Source: Rhizorhabdus histidinilytica
Lineage (GTDB): Bacteria > Pseudomonadota > Alphaproteobacteria > Sphingomonadales > Sphingomonadaceae
DNA: 64,000 bases
Assembly: GCF_900167915.1 (NCBI RefSeq)
Contig: NZ_FUYM01000003.1
Coordinates: 186,001-250,000, forward strand
Reading direction: 5' to 3'
In this document: piece by piece, positions 1 to 8,072 of the stretch
Position numbering within the stretch: position 1 is the first letter of the stretch
Layout: each line of letters begins with the position of its first letter
Translations under genes and position numbers: made by a program
Notes under the pieces: generated by a model
Seen by the model: only the letters and a program-made list of their open reading frames with translations
Database searches by the model: none
What the model was told of the DNA's origin: nothing

Positions 1-1
1 G

Positions 2-481
2 GTGGCGCGCAACGCCTGTGCGCAGGCGGTCGGTTTCGCGATACGGGCAAGCGAACTCCAGCCCTATGATCCGGCGCTGCTCGCCGATGCCGGCGTCTAT
101 CTGCTCGACTGCGACGATCCCCGCGCCGAATCGCTAATCCGGCGGGCGATCACGCTCGACGACGATCCCGAGGGCCGCTTCTACGGACCGCTCCTGCTGC
201 TCGCCATCGCCCGCGACGACCAGGTGATGGCGCGCGAGGCACTGACGCACATGGCGCCGCCCGTGCTGGGCCGGCACGCTCTCTTCTTCCTGACCAGTGC
301 GGTCGGCTATGCGATGGTCGGCGACGTCCCCCGCGCCCGCGCGGCATGGGCGCAGCTTGAGGAAGGCAGCGGCCCGGTCGCTCGCGATCCGCGGGGTTTT
401 CTCGAACGCATCGGCTATGCCGCCAAGGTTCGCGAGCGGGCGATGATCCATCTGCGCAACGCGCGCCTGATCGCGAACTGA
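2..481 (+). CDS. C-terminal part of a TPR-like helical protein (5' truncated)
   Basis: The reading frame is open from the window edge to a TGA at 479-481, so the gene probably begins upstream; the GTG at position 2 is just the first usable codon. The 159 visible residues are alanine/arginine-rich and look like stacked helix pairs of the TPR type (for example AIRASELQPYDPALLADAGV, then RAITLDDDPEGR), followed by a small Cys-free tail. Such repeats often end alpha-proteobacterial cyclase or transcription-regulator fusions, but no catalytic domain is in view and I do not assign a function. The next gene starts 105 bp downstream on the same strand. Confidence 0.6.
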   Translation: MARNACAQAVGFAIRASELQPYDPALLADAGVYLLDCDDPRAESLIRRAITLDDDPEGRFYGPLLLLAIARDDQVMAREALTHMAPPVLGRHALFFLTSAVGYAMVGDVPRARAAWAQLEEGSGPVARDPRGFLERIGYAAKVRERAMIHLRNARLIAN

Positions 482-586
482 AGAGGGATGCCTCGCCGGC
501 GGAATGACTTTCGTTCCGTCGGATTGACGGATATTATGGCAGCCGTCGTAGGGCAAACGGCGTCATCCGGGGTTCGCACCGGATAA

Positions 587-1615
587 ATGGGAGCAGGAGC
601 GATATCCGCGATCCTCGATCTTCCGCACCGGCTGGCGGGGCGGAAACCGGATCTGGCGACCGACGTCGTGGTGGCGACGGCCGGCGTCGGGCTTGCCGTG
701 GCCGGCCGGCTGATCGTCGACATCTTCGCGCCCGGCGTGCTCGCCTATTCGTTCGTCTTCCCTGCGGTGATTTTCTCCTGCCTGATCGCAGGCCTGAGGT
801 CGGGGCTGATCGTCACGGTGATCTGCCAATTGCTGATCTGGTATTTCGTGATCCCGCCCCAGCGCGATTTCGCGATCGACTTCCCGCACGGCGTGGGCCT
901 TTTCGTGGCGACGGCGTCGCTGCTGCTGACCGCCTGGGTGGTCGCCGGCTTCCGCGCCGCCGCCTTCCGGCTGCGCGAGGAGCAGCAGCGCCATGTCGAG
1001 CTGCTGTCGCTGGCGCTGCGCGAGGTCGACCATAGAACCCGCAACAATTTCCAGATCGCCGCCTCGCTGCTGCTGTCGCGCGCCGCCGGACAAGACAATC
1101 CCGAGCTGCGCGGCGAGCTGCAGGCTGCCGCCGGACGGCTCCAGTCGCTGGCTTCGGTCTATTCCAACCTAGCGCTCAGCAGCACCAACCTGTCGACCGT
1201 GATGCTCCACGAACATCTGCGCGAGATCTGCGAACGCATCCGCGACGGCATGCTGCCCGCCGGCGTGACCCTGAGCGTCGACGCCGAACCGATCGAGGTG
1301 CCGGCGCAGACCGCCGTGTCCATCGCGCTGATCGTCAACGAATGCCTTACCAACGCCGCCAAGCACGCCTTCCCCGAAGGGGTGGGCGCGGTCGCGGTCT
1401 GGCTGCGCCCCGACGCGGAGGGGAACATCCTCGTCACCATTGAGGACGACGGCGCCGGACACAACCCGGACCGCAGCCACGGCACCGGTTCGAAGCTGAT
1501 GGACATGCTGGCGCGCTCGCTCGGCGCCGAGCTTCAGATCAGCAGCGGCACCACGATCGACCGCGGCACCCGCTGCGAGCTGAAGGTGCCGCACGGCAGC
1601 CTCGCCCATGGCTGA
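587..1615 (+). CDS. Membrane sensor histidine kinase, HisKA_2/HWE type
   Basis: Predicted two-component sensor kinase of 342 aa. Residues about 25-120 form four hydrophobic segments resembling the DUF4118/KdpD-type membrane module. A short linker leads to a dimerisation helix with the phospho-acceptor motif HRTRNNFQ at about 149-156, typical of the HisKA_2 family. The C-terminal ATPase carries an N box (NECLTNAAKHAF), a G1 box (EDDGAG) and a GTGSKLMDML G2-like box. No response regulator lies beside it, so it is an orphan kinase here. HisKA_2 kinases often feed the alphaproteobacterial general stress response or light signalling; that link is not shown by the sequence. It converges on pstB with a 17-bp gap. 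The start codon has only a weak ribosome binding site. Confidence 0.85.
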   Translation: MGAGAISAILDLPHRLAGRKPDLATDVVVATAGVGLAVAGRLIVDIFAPGVLAYSFVFPAVIFSCLIAGLRSGLIVTVICQLLIWYFVIPPQRDFAIDFPHGVGLFVATASLLLTAWVVAGFRAAAFRLREEQQRHVELLSLALREVDHRTRNNFQIAASLLLSRAAGQDNPELRGELQAAAGRLQSLASVYSNLALSSTNLSTVMLHEHLREICERIRDGMLPAGVTLSVDAEPIEVPAQTAVSIALIVNECLTNAAKHAFPEGVGAVAVWLRPDAEGNILVTIEDDGAGHNPDRSHGTGSKLMDMLARSLGAELQISSGTTIDRGTRCELKVPHGSLAHG

Positions 1616-1632
1616 ACCTGTTGGAGGCTCTC

Positions 1633-2511
1633 CTAGCCGAACCGGCCCGTCACATAGTCCCGGGTGCGCTGGCCGCGCGGATTGGCGAAAAGCTCCTCGG
1701 TCGGCTGGAACTCCATCATCCGGCCGAGATACATGAAGCCGGTATAGTTGGAGATGCGCGCCGCCTGCTGAAGGTTGTGGGTCACGATCACGATCGTGAA
1801 GTCCTGGCGCAGCTCGATCAGCGTCTCCTCGAGCTTCGCCGTCGACACCGGATCGAGCGCCGAGGCCGGCTCGTCGAGCAGCAGCACATCGGGTTCCACC
1901 GCGATGCCGCGGGCGACGCACAGGCGCTGCTGCTGGCCGCCCGACAGGCCGAGGCCCGAGGAGTGGAGCTTGTCCTTCACCTCGTCCCACAGAGCCGCGC
2001 GGCGCAGCGACTTCTCCACGATCTGGTCCATCTCGGCGCGGCTCTTGCGCTGGTAGAGACGCACGCCGAAGGCGACATTGTCGTAGATCGACATCGGGAA
2101 AGGCGTCGGCTTCTGGAACACCATGCCGACGCGGGCGCGCAGGCCCGCCACGTCGACCGGCGAACGGATCATCGCGGTGTCGTCCCCGCCGCCGTCGCGA
2201 TCGCGCAGCCGTTGCAGGCTCCTGCGATCGGCGAGCACGTCGTGTCCGTCGAGCAGGATGCGGCCGACCGCATGCTGCTTCGGATAAAGATCGTAGATTC
2301 GGTTCAGCGCGCGCAACAGGGTCGACTTGCCGCAGCCCGAGGGGCCGATCAGCGCGGTGATCTTGTTCCGCTCGACCGGCAGGTCGACGCCGTAGAGCGC
2401 CTGCGTCTTGCCGTAGAAGAAGTCGAGCTTGCGCGCCTCGATCGCCAGCGCGTCACGGGGCGGAAAGGCGAGATGGACTTCCTCGGACAGGTGCGACGGA
2501 AGGTCGGTCAT
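1633..2511 (-). CDS. pstB: Phosphate ABC transporter ATPase PstB
   Basis: Cytoplasmic ATPase of the PstSCAB high-affinity phosphate importer (292 aa). Walker [10 protein letters not shown] is at about 56-64, the ABC signature LSGGQQQR at about 189-196, and Walker B LLLDEP just after; the Q-loop region reads [13 protein letters not shown], typical of PstB. I start it at the ATG at 2511, which overlaps the pstA stop as ATGA; an in-frame extension upstream lies inside pstA. Odd: between LLDGHDVL and the [10 protein letters not shown] segment there is an extra Arg/Asp/Gly-rich stretch of roughly 20 residues (about 95-118) where most PstB proteins have a short loop. No phoU or phoB follows; the convergent kinase ends 17 bp away. 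Confidence 0.95.
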   Translation of the reverse strand: MTDLPSHLSEEVHLAFPPRDALAIEARKLDFFYGKTQALYGVDLPVERNKITALIGPSGCGKSTLLRALNRIYDLYPKQHAVGRILLDGHDVLADRRSLQRLRDRDGGGDDTAMIRSPVDVAGLRARVGMVFQKPTPFPMSIYDNVAFGVRLYQRKSRAEMDQIVEKSLRRAALWDEVKDKLHSSGLGLSGGQQQRLCVARGIAVEPDVLLLDEPASALDPVSTAKLEETLIELRQDFTIVIVTHNLQQAARISNYTGFMYLGRMMEFQPTEELFANPRGQRTRDYVTGRFG

Positions 2512-3347
2512 GAACGGCGGGCCTCCCGGGCGACGATGCGCCCGATGATGTTGATGGACAGAACGGCGGCGGCGATCAGCAGCGCACCCACCCAGGCCAG
2601 GCGCTGCCAATCCTCATAGGCGGACAGGGCGAACTGGAAGATGGTGGTCGGCAGGCTGGCCATCGGCTGGGTCAGCTCGGTCGAGAAGAACTGGTTGCCG
2701 AGCGCGGTGAACAGCAGCGGCGCGGTTTCGCCGCTGATCCGGGCGAAGCCGAGCAGCGCACCGGTGACGAGGCCGGCGCGGGCCGACTTCCAGACGATCT
2801 TGCGGATCACGAAAGCGCGGCTGGCGCCGAGCGCCATGCCCGCCTCGCGCAGCGCGCTCGGCTGGAGGCTCAGGATGTCCTCGGTCGTGCGGGTGACGAT
2901 CGGCATGGCGAGGATGGCGAGGGCGACGCCGCCCGCCCAGGCCGAGAAGCCGTGGAAGGGCCGCACCAATATCTCGTAGACGAACAGGCCGATCAGGATC
3001 GACGGCGCCGACAGCAGCACGTCGTTGAGGAAGCGGACGACCTGGCCATAGCGGGTGTTGCCGCCATATTCGGACAGCCAGGTTCCGGCGAGGACGCCGA
3101 CCACGACCGCGATCGCCAGACCGATTCCGCACATGATCAGCGATCCCATGATCGCGTTCGACAAGCCGCCTTCGGAGCCCGGTGCCGGCTGGGTCATGGT
3201 GAAGATCTTGGTATCCAGCCCGCCGATGCCCCTGCTGAGCAGCGACCAGAGGGTCAGCACCAGCGCCGTGAGCGCGATCAGCGTCGCGATCGCGGTCAGG
3301 ATGACGAAGGCGATGTTGGAGAGGCGGCGTACGAGGGCGCGGTCCAT
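2508..3347 (-). CDS. pstA: Phosphate ABC transporter permease PstA
   Basis: Inner-membrane permease subunit of the phosphate importer (279 aa). It has several hydrophobic segments and the BPD-type EAA loop near [20 protein letters not shown], followed by the typical [14 protein letters not shown] stretch of PstA. A TTG at 3362 would give five more residues, but the ATG at 3347 is preceded by AGGAGG at 5-bp spacing, located across the pstC stop codon, so I use 3347. It overlaps pstB by 4 bp and follows pstC by 11 bp, consistent with translational coupling in one operon. Confidence 0.94.
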   Translation of the reverse strand: MDRALVRRLSNIAFVILTAIATLIALTALVLTLWSLLSRGIGGLDTKIFTMTQPAPGSEGGLSNAIMGSLIMCGIGLAIAVVVGVLAGTWLSEYGGNTRYGQVVRFLNDVLLSAPSILIGLFVYEILVRPFHGFSAWAGGVALAILAMPIVTRTTEDILSLQPSALREAGMALGASRAFVIRKIVWKSARAGLVTGALLGFARISGETAPLLFTALGNQFFSTELTQPMASLPTTIFQFALSAYEDWQRLAWVGALLIAAAVLSINIIGRIVAREARRS

Positions 3348-3358
3348 CGCTGTCCTCC

Positions 3359-4312
3359 TCAATGGCGCTGGCTGCCGAGGAGCGCGCGGGCGATCGCGAG
3401 CACCCCGAAGGTGATCAGGAAGAGGACCAGGCCGAGCGCGACGAGCGCGGCGCTGTGCATGTCGCTGGTCGCCTCCGCGAACTCGTTGGCGATCGTCGAG
3501 GCGATGGTCGAGCCCGAGGCGAACACCGAATCGGGAAAGCCATGGGCGTTTCCGATGATGAAGGTCACCGCCATCGTCTCACCCAGCGCGCGGCCGAGGC
3601 CGAGCATGATCACGCCGACCATGCCGCGCCGGACATAGGGGATGACGACCGCGCGGATCACCTCGAACGGCGTGCAGCCCAGGCCGTAGGCGGCCTCGCG
3701 GAGCTGCGCGGGGACGGTCATGAACAGCTCGCGGAACACCGCCGCCATATAGGGCAGGATCATGATCGCGAGGATCACCGAGGCGGTGAAGATGTTGGCG
3801 CCGTTGGGGATGCCGGAGAAGAGTTTCTCCTGCCAGGAGCCGGGCTCGGCCTCCATCATCAGCGGAAGCTGGACATGTTCGGCGAACCAGGGGGCGAGGA
3901 CGAACAGACCCCACATGCCGTAGACGATCGAAGGGATGCCGGCGAGCAGCTCGACCGCGATCGCCACCGGCTGGGCCACCGGGCGCGGGCAGAACTCGAC
4001 CAGGAACACCGCGACGCCGATCGCCAGCGGCAGCGCCATCACCAGCGCCAGCAGCGCGGTAGCGAGGGTGCCGACGACGGGTCCCGCCGCGCCATAGACT
4101 TCGGTGACGGGATTCCATTCGCTGGAGGTGAGGAAGCCGAAGCCGAAATGCTCGATCGCCGGCCAGCCGCCGATCGCGAGGCTGACGACCACCCCGCCCA
4201 GCGTGACCAGCAGCAGCGTCGCCGCCCCGAAACAGGCGGCGTGGAACAGGGTTTCCCCTGCCGAGCCGGACGTACCGAAGCGTGCGGTGTCAGGTGGAGC
4301 AGCGCTTGCCAT
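3359..4312 (-). CDS. pstC: Phosphate ABC transporter permease PstC
   Basis: Second inner-membrane permease of the phosphate importer (317 aa). Six or so hydrophobic segments are visible, with the PstC hallmark GIPSIVYGMWGLFVLAPW and the EAA-loop region REAAYGLGCTPFEVIRAVVI. The long periplasmic loop between the first two membrane segments (FGFGFLTSSEWNPVTEVYGA) is also typical of the family. AAAGGGAAAC precedes the ATG at 4312. It lies 70 bp downstream of pstS, and that gap holds an 11-bp-stem hairpin (separate entry), which could explain higher expression of the binding protein than of the membrane parts. Confidence 0.94.
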   Translation of the reverse strand: MASAAPPDTARFGTSGSAGETLFHAACFGAATLLLVTLGGVVVSLAIGGWPAIEHFGFGFLTSSEWNPVTEVYGAAGPVVGTLATALLALVMALPLAIGVAVFLVEFCPRPVAQPVAIAVELLAGIPSIVYGMWGLFVLAPWFAEHVQLPLMMEAEPGSWQEKLFSGIPNGANIFTASVILAIMILPYMAAVFRELFMTVPAQLREAAYGLGCTPFEVIRAVVIPYVRRGMVGVIMLGLGRALGETMAVTFIIGNAHGFPDSVFASGSTIASTIANEFAEATSDMHSAALVALGLVLFLITFGVLAIARALLGSQRH

Positions 4313-4328
4313 GTTTCCCTTTCAAGGC

Positions 4329-4355
4329 AACGGGGGCGATCCCCTCGCCCCCGTT
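4329..4355 (-). promoter_or_regulatory. Intercistronic hairpin between pstS and pstC
   Basis: Perfect inverted repeat: AACGGGGGCGA and TCGCCCCCGTT separated by 5 bases. On the transcribed (minus) strand it follows the pstS stop codon and is not followed by a U-run, so it looks more like an mRNA-stabilising or attenuating hairpin than a full intrinsic terminator. It would favour PstS over PstCAB, as is common for periplasmic binding protein operons. Confidence 0.7.
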
Positions 4356-4382
4356 TCCAGCAACCAAGGCGCCAGCCGTGGC

Positions 4383-5432
4383 TCAGCGCGGAACGTAAAC
4401 CGGCTTGGGGCCCGCCTTCACGTTGGTCAACCATTGCTTGCGAACCAGGGTCTTCACGGCCGCCGGCAGCGGCACATAGTCGAGCTGCGCCGCAGAGGCG
4501 TCGCCCGCCTTATAGGCCCAGTCGAAGAATTTCAGGACGCTGGCGCCCGTCGCCGGGTTCGCCTGGTTCCGGTAGACAAGGATGAAGGTCGCACCGGTGA
4601 TCGGCCAGGTCTTGGGGCCCGGCTGGTCGAGCAGCAGGACATAGTTGCCCGGTGCCTTGGACCATTGCGCGCCCGCCGCGGCGGCGGCGAAGTTGGCTGC
4701 ACCCGGGGCGACGAACTGGCCCGCCTTGTTCTGCAGCAGGACGAAGGTTGCCCGGTTCTGCTTGGCATAGGCATATTCGACATAGCCGATCGAACCCATC
4801 GTCTGCTTGACGAAGGCCGAGACGCCGTCATTGCCCTTGCCGCCGATGCCGGTCGGCCAGGACACCGCGTCGCTCGCGCCGACCTTCTTCGCCCAGACCG
4901 GGTTCTTCATCGACAGATAGGTGGTGAAGAGGAAGGAGGTGCCCGAGCCGTCCGAACGATGGACGACGGTGATCGGCAGCGGCATCAGCTTCACGCCGGG
5001 GTTGAGCCGGGCGATGCGCGGATCGTTCCACTTGCGGATGCCGCCCATGAAGATATCGGCGAGGACCGCGCCGGTCAGCTTGATCTGGCCGGGCTTGACG
5101 CCGGGCAGGTTCACGATCGGTACCACGCCGCCCATCACGGTCGGGAACTGGTAGAGGCCGGCAGCGGCCAGCTCGGCGGGCTTCAGCGGCTTGTCCGACG
5201 CGCCGAAGTCGACGGTCTTCGCCTTGATCTGCTTGATGCCGCCGCCCGAACCGATGGCCTGGTAGTTCAGGCCGACGCCGGTGGTCGCCTTGTAGGTTTC
5301 CGCCCATTTCGCATAGAGCGGCGCTGGGAAGGTCGCGCCCGCGCCCGAGATGTTGGCGGCATGGGCGGACGAAGCCGTGCCCGAGGCGAGGATCAGGGCC
5401 GCGCTCAGCGAGGCGACGAAATGCTTGAGCAT
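4383..5432 (-). CDS. pstS: Periplasmic phosphate-binding protein PstS
   Basis: Substrate-binding subunit of the phosphate importer (349 aa). Residues 1-25 are a Sec signal peptide ending SSAHA, followed by the PstS signature ISGAGATFPAPLYAKW. Phosphate-contacting motifs GSGGGIKQI, DFGASDKPL and RSDGSGTSFLFT are all present. There is no lipobox, so it should be soluble in the periplasm. It is the first gene of the pstSCAB operon. A Pho box begins 57 bp upstream of the ATG (5489-5506), pointing to induction by PhoB under phosphate starvation; phoB/phoR are not in the window. Confidence 0.95.
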   Translation of the reverse strand: MLKHFVASLSAALILASGTASSAHAANISGAGATFPAPLYAKWAETYKATTGVGLNYQAIGSGGGIKQIKAKTVDFGASDKPLKPAELAAAGLYQFPTVMGGVVPIVNLPGVKPGQIKLTGAVLADIFMGGIRKWNDPRIARLNPGVKLMPLPITVVHRSDGSGTSFLFTTYLSMKNPVWAKKVGASDAVSWPTGIGGKGNDGVSAFVKQTMGSIGYVEYAYAKQNRATFVLLQNKAGQFVAPGAANFAAAAAGAQWSKAPGNYVLLLDQPGPKTWPITGATFILVYRNQANPATGASVLKFFDWAYKAGDASAAQLDYVPLPAAVKTLVRKQWLTNVKAGPKPVYVPR

Positions 5433-5488
5433 GAAAGATTCTCCGATGCCGGAGTCCCTCCGGCGCGAGGCCCGCTTAATCCCGGGCT

Positions 5489-5506
5489 GTTACAGCAATG
5501 TTACAG
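5489..5506 (-). promoter_or_regulatory. Pho box upstream of pstS
   Basis: On the minus strand the sequence reads CTGTAAC-ATTG-CTGTAAC: two identical 7-mers with an 11-bp period, matching the PhoB direct-repeat layout (consensus CTGTCAT-N4-CTGTCAT, with CTGTAAC variants common in alphaproteobacteria). It sits 57 bp before the pstS start, as expected for a class II PhoB-activated promoter. Confidence 0.85.
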
Positions 5507-5679
5507 CGGGACGCCTTATGCGGCGGCGGCGAAGCCTATCGCGGCACTGCCGCGTCATCGAACTGACATAAAATTGTAGCATCGGCCAGTTCGTCGCGGG
5601 GCCCTCCCCACGGGAACAGCTCATCCGATTTCGATTCAGCGCGACGAAGCCATGGTCGACAACCCGGTGGCGTCAGCCT

Positions 5680-5699
5680 TTCTGTCAGGGCTGACAGAA
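5680..5699. repeat. Perfect 9-bp-arm dyad in the pstS/CMD-like gene intergenic region
   Basis: TTCTGTCAG-GG-CTGACAGAA is a perfect inverted repeat with a 2-bp centre. It lies between the divergent pstS promoter and the operator of the gene at 5809. It contains the CTGTCA half-site seen in Pho boxes, but in inverted rather than direct orientation, so PhoB is not an obvious ligand. It could be a dimeric-regulator operator or a short hairpin. Confidence 0.5.
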
Positions 5700-5748
5700 T
5701 AAGTTTTCCCCGATCGCCAGCCTGGACTTGACGAGGATGTAACCGAAC

Positions 5749-5775
5749 GGTACGTGGCCTTTCATACCACGTACC
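5749..5775 (+). promoter_or_regulatory. Operator-like dyad upstream of the AhpD-like gene (shared with the RND pump)
   Basis: GGTACGTGG-N9-CCACGTACC is a perfect 9-bp inverted repeat 33 bp before the ATG at 5809. The flanks (GTAACCGA at 5739-5746 before it, TCTGT and ACAT.TTG after it, then AGGGGACAC) match, block by block, the region upstream of the RND adaptor gene at 54620-54685. A common TetR-like repressor is the simplest reading. Confidence 0.65.
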
Positions 5776-5808
5776 GATCTGTAACATCTTGTCAGGGGAC
5801 ACAATGCC

Positions 5809-6180
5809 ATGGCCTATCTGGGCTTCTCCCCCCTCGATGGGGAAACCAGGACGGCGACGGCCTCCGATGCGGGGCTTTTCTCGTCCACCGAACTCCGCGT
5901 GATCGGCCTTGCCGAACGCGTCGACGCGACGCGGGAGATTGCGCCGAACAGCCGTTTCGGCCGTTTCGTCGAATGGGCGCTGGGCGTCCGCCTCGCCCGG
6001 CCGCTCGCCGATCCGCGGCTGGAGAGCCTGCGCCGCTTCGCCTCGCTGGCCCGCCACCATGCCAATGAGCTGGGCGAGGACGACGTCGGCAGCTTCCTCG
6101 CATCGGGCTATTCGCGCGGCCAGGCGCAGGGCCTGCTCGCCTATCTCGGCAGCGAGGGCCGGCGCGGCCGGCTCGCCTGA
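5809..6180 (+). CDS. Cysteine-free AhpD/carboxymuconolactone-decarboxylase-like protein
   Basis: Small 123-aa protein without signal peptide or membrane segments. Its second half (RPLADPRLESLRRFASLARH, then DDVGSFLASGYSRGQAQGLL) follows the pattern of AhpD/CMD-fold proteins, where a DPRLxALxxF helix precedes a helix of the type VxAFLAAGYSxAQxLEV. Family members that act as peroxidases carry a CxxC pair between these parts; here the equivalent stretch reads EIAPNSRFGR and the protein has no cysteine at all. It therefore cannot use the classical thiol chemistry. Assignment is by pattern only. The start is the ATG at 5809, after AGGGG; an ATG at 5804 is out of frame. Its operator resembles that of the RND efflux operon at 54.6 kb, suggesting joint induction. 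Confidence 0.55.
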   Translation: MAYLGFSPLDGETRTATASDAGLFSSTELRVIGLAERVDATREIAPNSRFGRFVEWALGVRLARPLADPRLESLRRFASLARHHANELGEDDVGSFLASGYSRGQAQGLLAYLGSEGRRGRLA

Positions 6181-6295
6181 ACCGAACTCCCCGCCGGATC
6201 CCTGCGGCGGGGCGGGGGGTGGGCGCACTGCCCCGTGACGCGGTCCGGCTTCCCCCCATTGGCCGTCGATCGCAGCCCACCCCCAACCGGGTCCT

Positions 6296-6745
6296 TCAAA
6301 TGCGCTTCGCCAGCGCCTCCAGCTGGTCGGTCGCGATGCCCCAGCCTTCGTGGAAACCCATCGCCTCGTGCTGGGCCTTGTCCTCGGCGGTCCAGTGGCG
6401 GACGATCGCGGTGTAGCGGGTCTTGCCGGCTTCGTCGGCGAAGGTGAGGATGCCGGTCATGAACGGCTTCTCCGACGGTTCCCAGGCGCGGGTGAAGGCG
6501 TCGGTGAAGACCAGCTTCTCGTTGGGCACGACCTCCAGATAGACGCCGGGATTGGGCATCTCCTGTCCATCGGGACCGCGCATCACGATCAGGCTCGAAC
6601 CGCCGGGCCGCAGGTCGACCTCGGCCTTCGACACGCCCCAGGGCGGCGGGCAGAACCATTGCGGGATCAGCTCGGGATCGGTCCAGCAGCGGAACAGCTT
6701 CTCGCGCGGGGCGTCGATCAGGCGGGTCAGGGTCAGTTCGTGCAT
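6296..6745 (-). CDS. SRPBCC/AHSA1-family protein
   Basis: 149-aa protein of the START-like AHSA1 family (Activator of Hsp90 ATPase homologue 1-like). The N-terminal strand and helix LTRLIDAPREKLFRCWTDPE and the following WFCPPPWGV and DLRPGG segments are characteristic, as is the closing helix HEGWGIATDQLEALAKRI. These proteins form a hydrophobic cavity; the ligand of this subgroup is unknown. Start at 6745 is supported by AGGAG upstream. It lies 82 bp downstream of the ECF sigma factor on the same strand, a context often seen for AHSA1 proteins with YCII proteins and ECF42-type sigma factors. Confidence 0.85.
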   Translation of the reverse strand: MHELTLTRLIDAPREKLFRCWTDPELIPQWFCPPPWGVSKAEVDLRPGGSSLIVMRGPDGQEMPNPGVYLEVVPNEKLVFTDAFTRAWEPSEKPFMTGILTFADEAGKTRYTAIVRHWTAEDKAQHEAMGFHEGWGIATDQLEALAKRI

Positions 6746-6827
6746 CTGGCATCTCCTATCGTCTGCGTCGGTACGACGATGGCGGCGCGACCGATCCGAC
6801 AGCCGCTCCACATTTATTTGGTCACGT

Positions 6828-8072
6828 TCATTTGGGCTGCGATAGCCGGTCGAGCTGCTGGCGGATATAGGCGGCCTCCGCCGCCGAGCCGGCCAGGCCG
6901 ATCGCCCGGCCGAACGCGGCGCGCGCTTCTTCCGCCCGACCGAGCTGGTCGAGGAAGGCGCCGCGCGCGCCATGATAATAGAAATAGCCGTCGAGCCGCT
7001 CGCCGAGCGGCGCGATCAGGTCCAGCGCGGCTTCGGGCCCCGACAGCCGGCCGAGCGCGACCGCCCGGTTGAGCGTCACCACCGGCGAGGGCTGCATCCG
7101 TTCGAGCGTCGCATAGAGCCGCTCGATCCCGGCCCAGTCGGTATCGGCGGCGGTCTTCGCCCGCGCATGGAGCGCCGCGATCGCCGCCTGCACCTGATAG
7201 GGACCGGGCCGGCGATGCCGCATCGCCTTGTCGAGCAGCGCCAGCCCCTCGGCGATCATCGCGCCGTCCCAGCGGCTGCGGTCCTGGTCCTCGAGCAGGA
7301 CGACCTGCCCCTCCCCGTCGAGTCGTGCGGCGCTGCGCGCATGCTGGAGCAGCATCAGCGCAGTGAGCGCCTGGATCTCGGGTTCGGACGGGAACAGCCG
7401 CAGCAACAGCCGACCGAGCCGGATCGCCTCGCGGCACAGCGGCTCGCGCGCACCGGCCTCGGCGCCGCTCGCCGAATAGCCTTCGTTGAAGATCAGGTAG
7501 ACCATCGCGGCAACCGCCCCCAGCCGCTCGGCGCGCTCGATCGGCCCCGGCGTCTCGAACGGCACGCCGCCGTCGGCGATGCGCGCCTTGGCGCGGGTGA
7601 TGCGCTGCTCCATCGCCTTCTCGCCGACCAGGAAGGCGCGCGCGATCTGCGGCACGGTCAGGCCGGAGACGATGCGCAGCGCCAGCGCGATCGCGCCGGT
7701 GGCGGGCAGATCGGGGTGGCAGCAGACGAACAGCAGCCGCAATATGTCGTCGCGATACTGGCCCTCGTCGAGCCGGTCGGCGAGCCCCGCCTCGGCATCG
7801 TCGAGGTCTGAGAGCTGGTCCTCGGGCGGCAGCGCCTCGGTCCGCGCCGCCTTGCGCACCGCATCGATCCCGCTGTTGCGGCCGACCAGGATCAGCCAGG
7901 CGGCGGGATCGCGCGGCGCGCCTTGCTCGGGCCAGCGCGCCAGCGCGCGCAGGCAGGCCTCCTGATAGGCCTCCTCGGCCAGGTCCATGTCGCGGAAATA
8001 GCGAAGCAGCGCCGCCACCGCGCGCGGCCGGGCCGATGCCAGCGCCGCATCGATCCAGGCAAGGTCGGTCAC
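6828..8072 (-). CDS. RNA polymerase ECF sigma factor, ECF42 type with C-terminal TPR-like domain
   Basis: 414-aa sigma factor. The first 170 residues hold sigma region 2 (YFRDMDLAEEAYQEACLRAL, then PRDPAAWLILVGRNSGIDAV) and region 4 (GLTVPQIARAFLVGEKAMEQ RITRAK). The remaining 240 residues are an all-helical extension with TPR character (RLFPSEPEIQALTALMLLQH, later VVTLNRAVALGRLSGPEAAL), the mark of the ECF42 group, which has no classical anti-sigma factor and instead depends on this tail. It starts at a GTG that overlaps the stop of the YCII gene (GTGA), so the two are co-translated. ECF42 factors usually control the YCII/DGPF genes beside them. Confidence 0.9.
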   Translation of the reverse strand: MTDLAWIDAALASARPRAVAALLRYFRDMDLAEEAYQEACLRALARWPEQGAPRDPAAWLILVGRNSGIDAVRKAARTEALPPEDQLSDLDDAEAGLADRLDEGQYRDDILRLLFVCCHPDLPATGAIALALRIVSGLTVPQIARAFLVGEKAMEQRITRAKARIADGGVPFETPGPIERAERLGAVAAMVYLIFNEGYSASGAEAGAREPLCREAIRLGRLLLRLFPSEPEIQALTALMLLQHARSAARLDGEGQVVLLEDQDRSRWDGAMIAEGLALLDKAMRHRRPGPYQVQAAIAALHARAKTAADTDWAGIERLYATLERMQPSPVVTLNRAVALGRLSGPEAALDLIAPLGERLDGYFYYHGARGAFLDQLGRAEEARAAFGRAIGLAGSAAEAAYIRQQLDRLSQPK

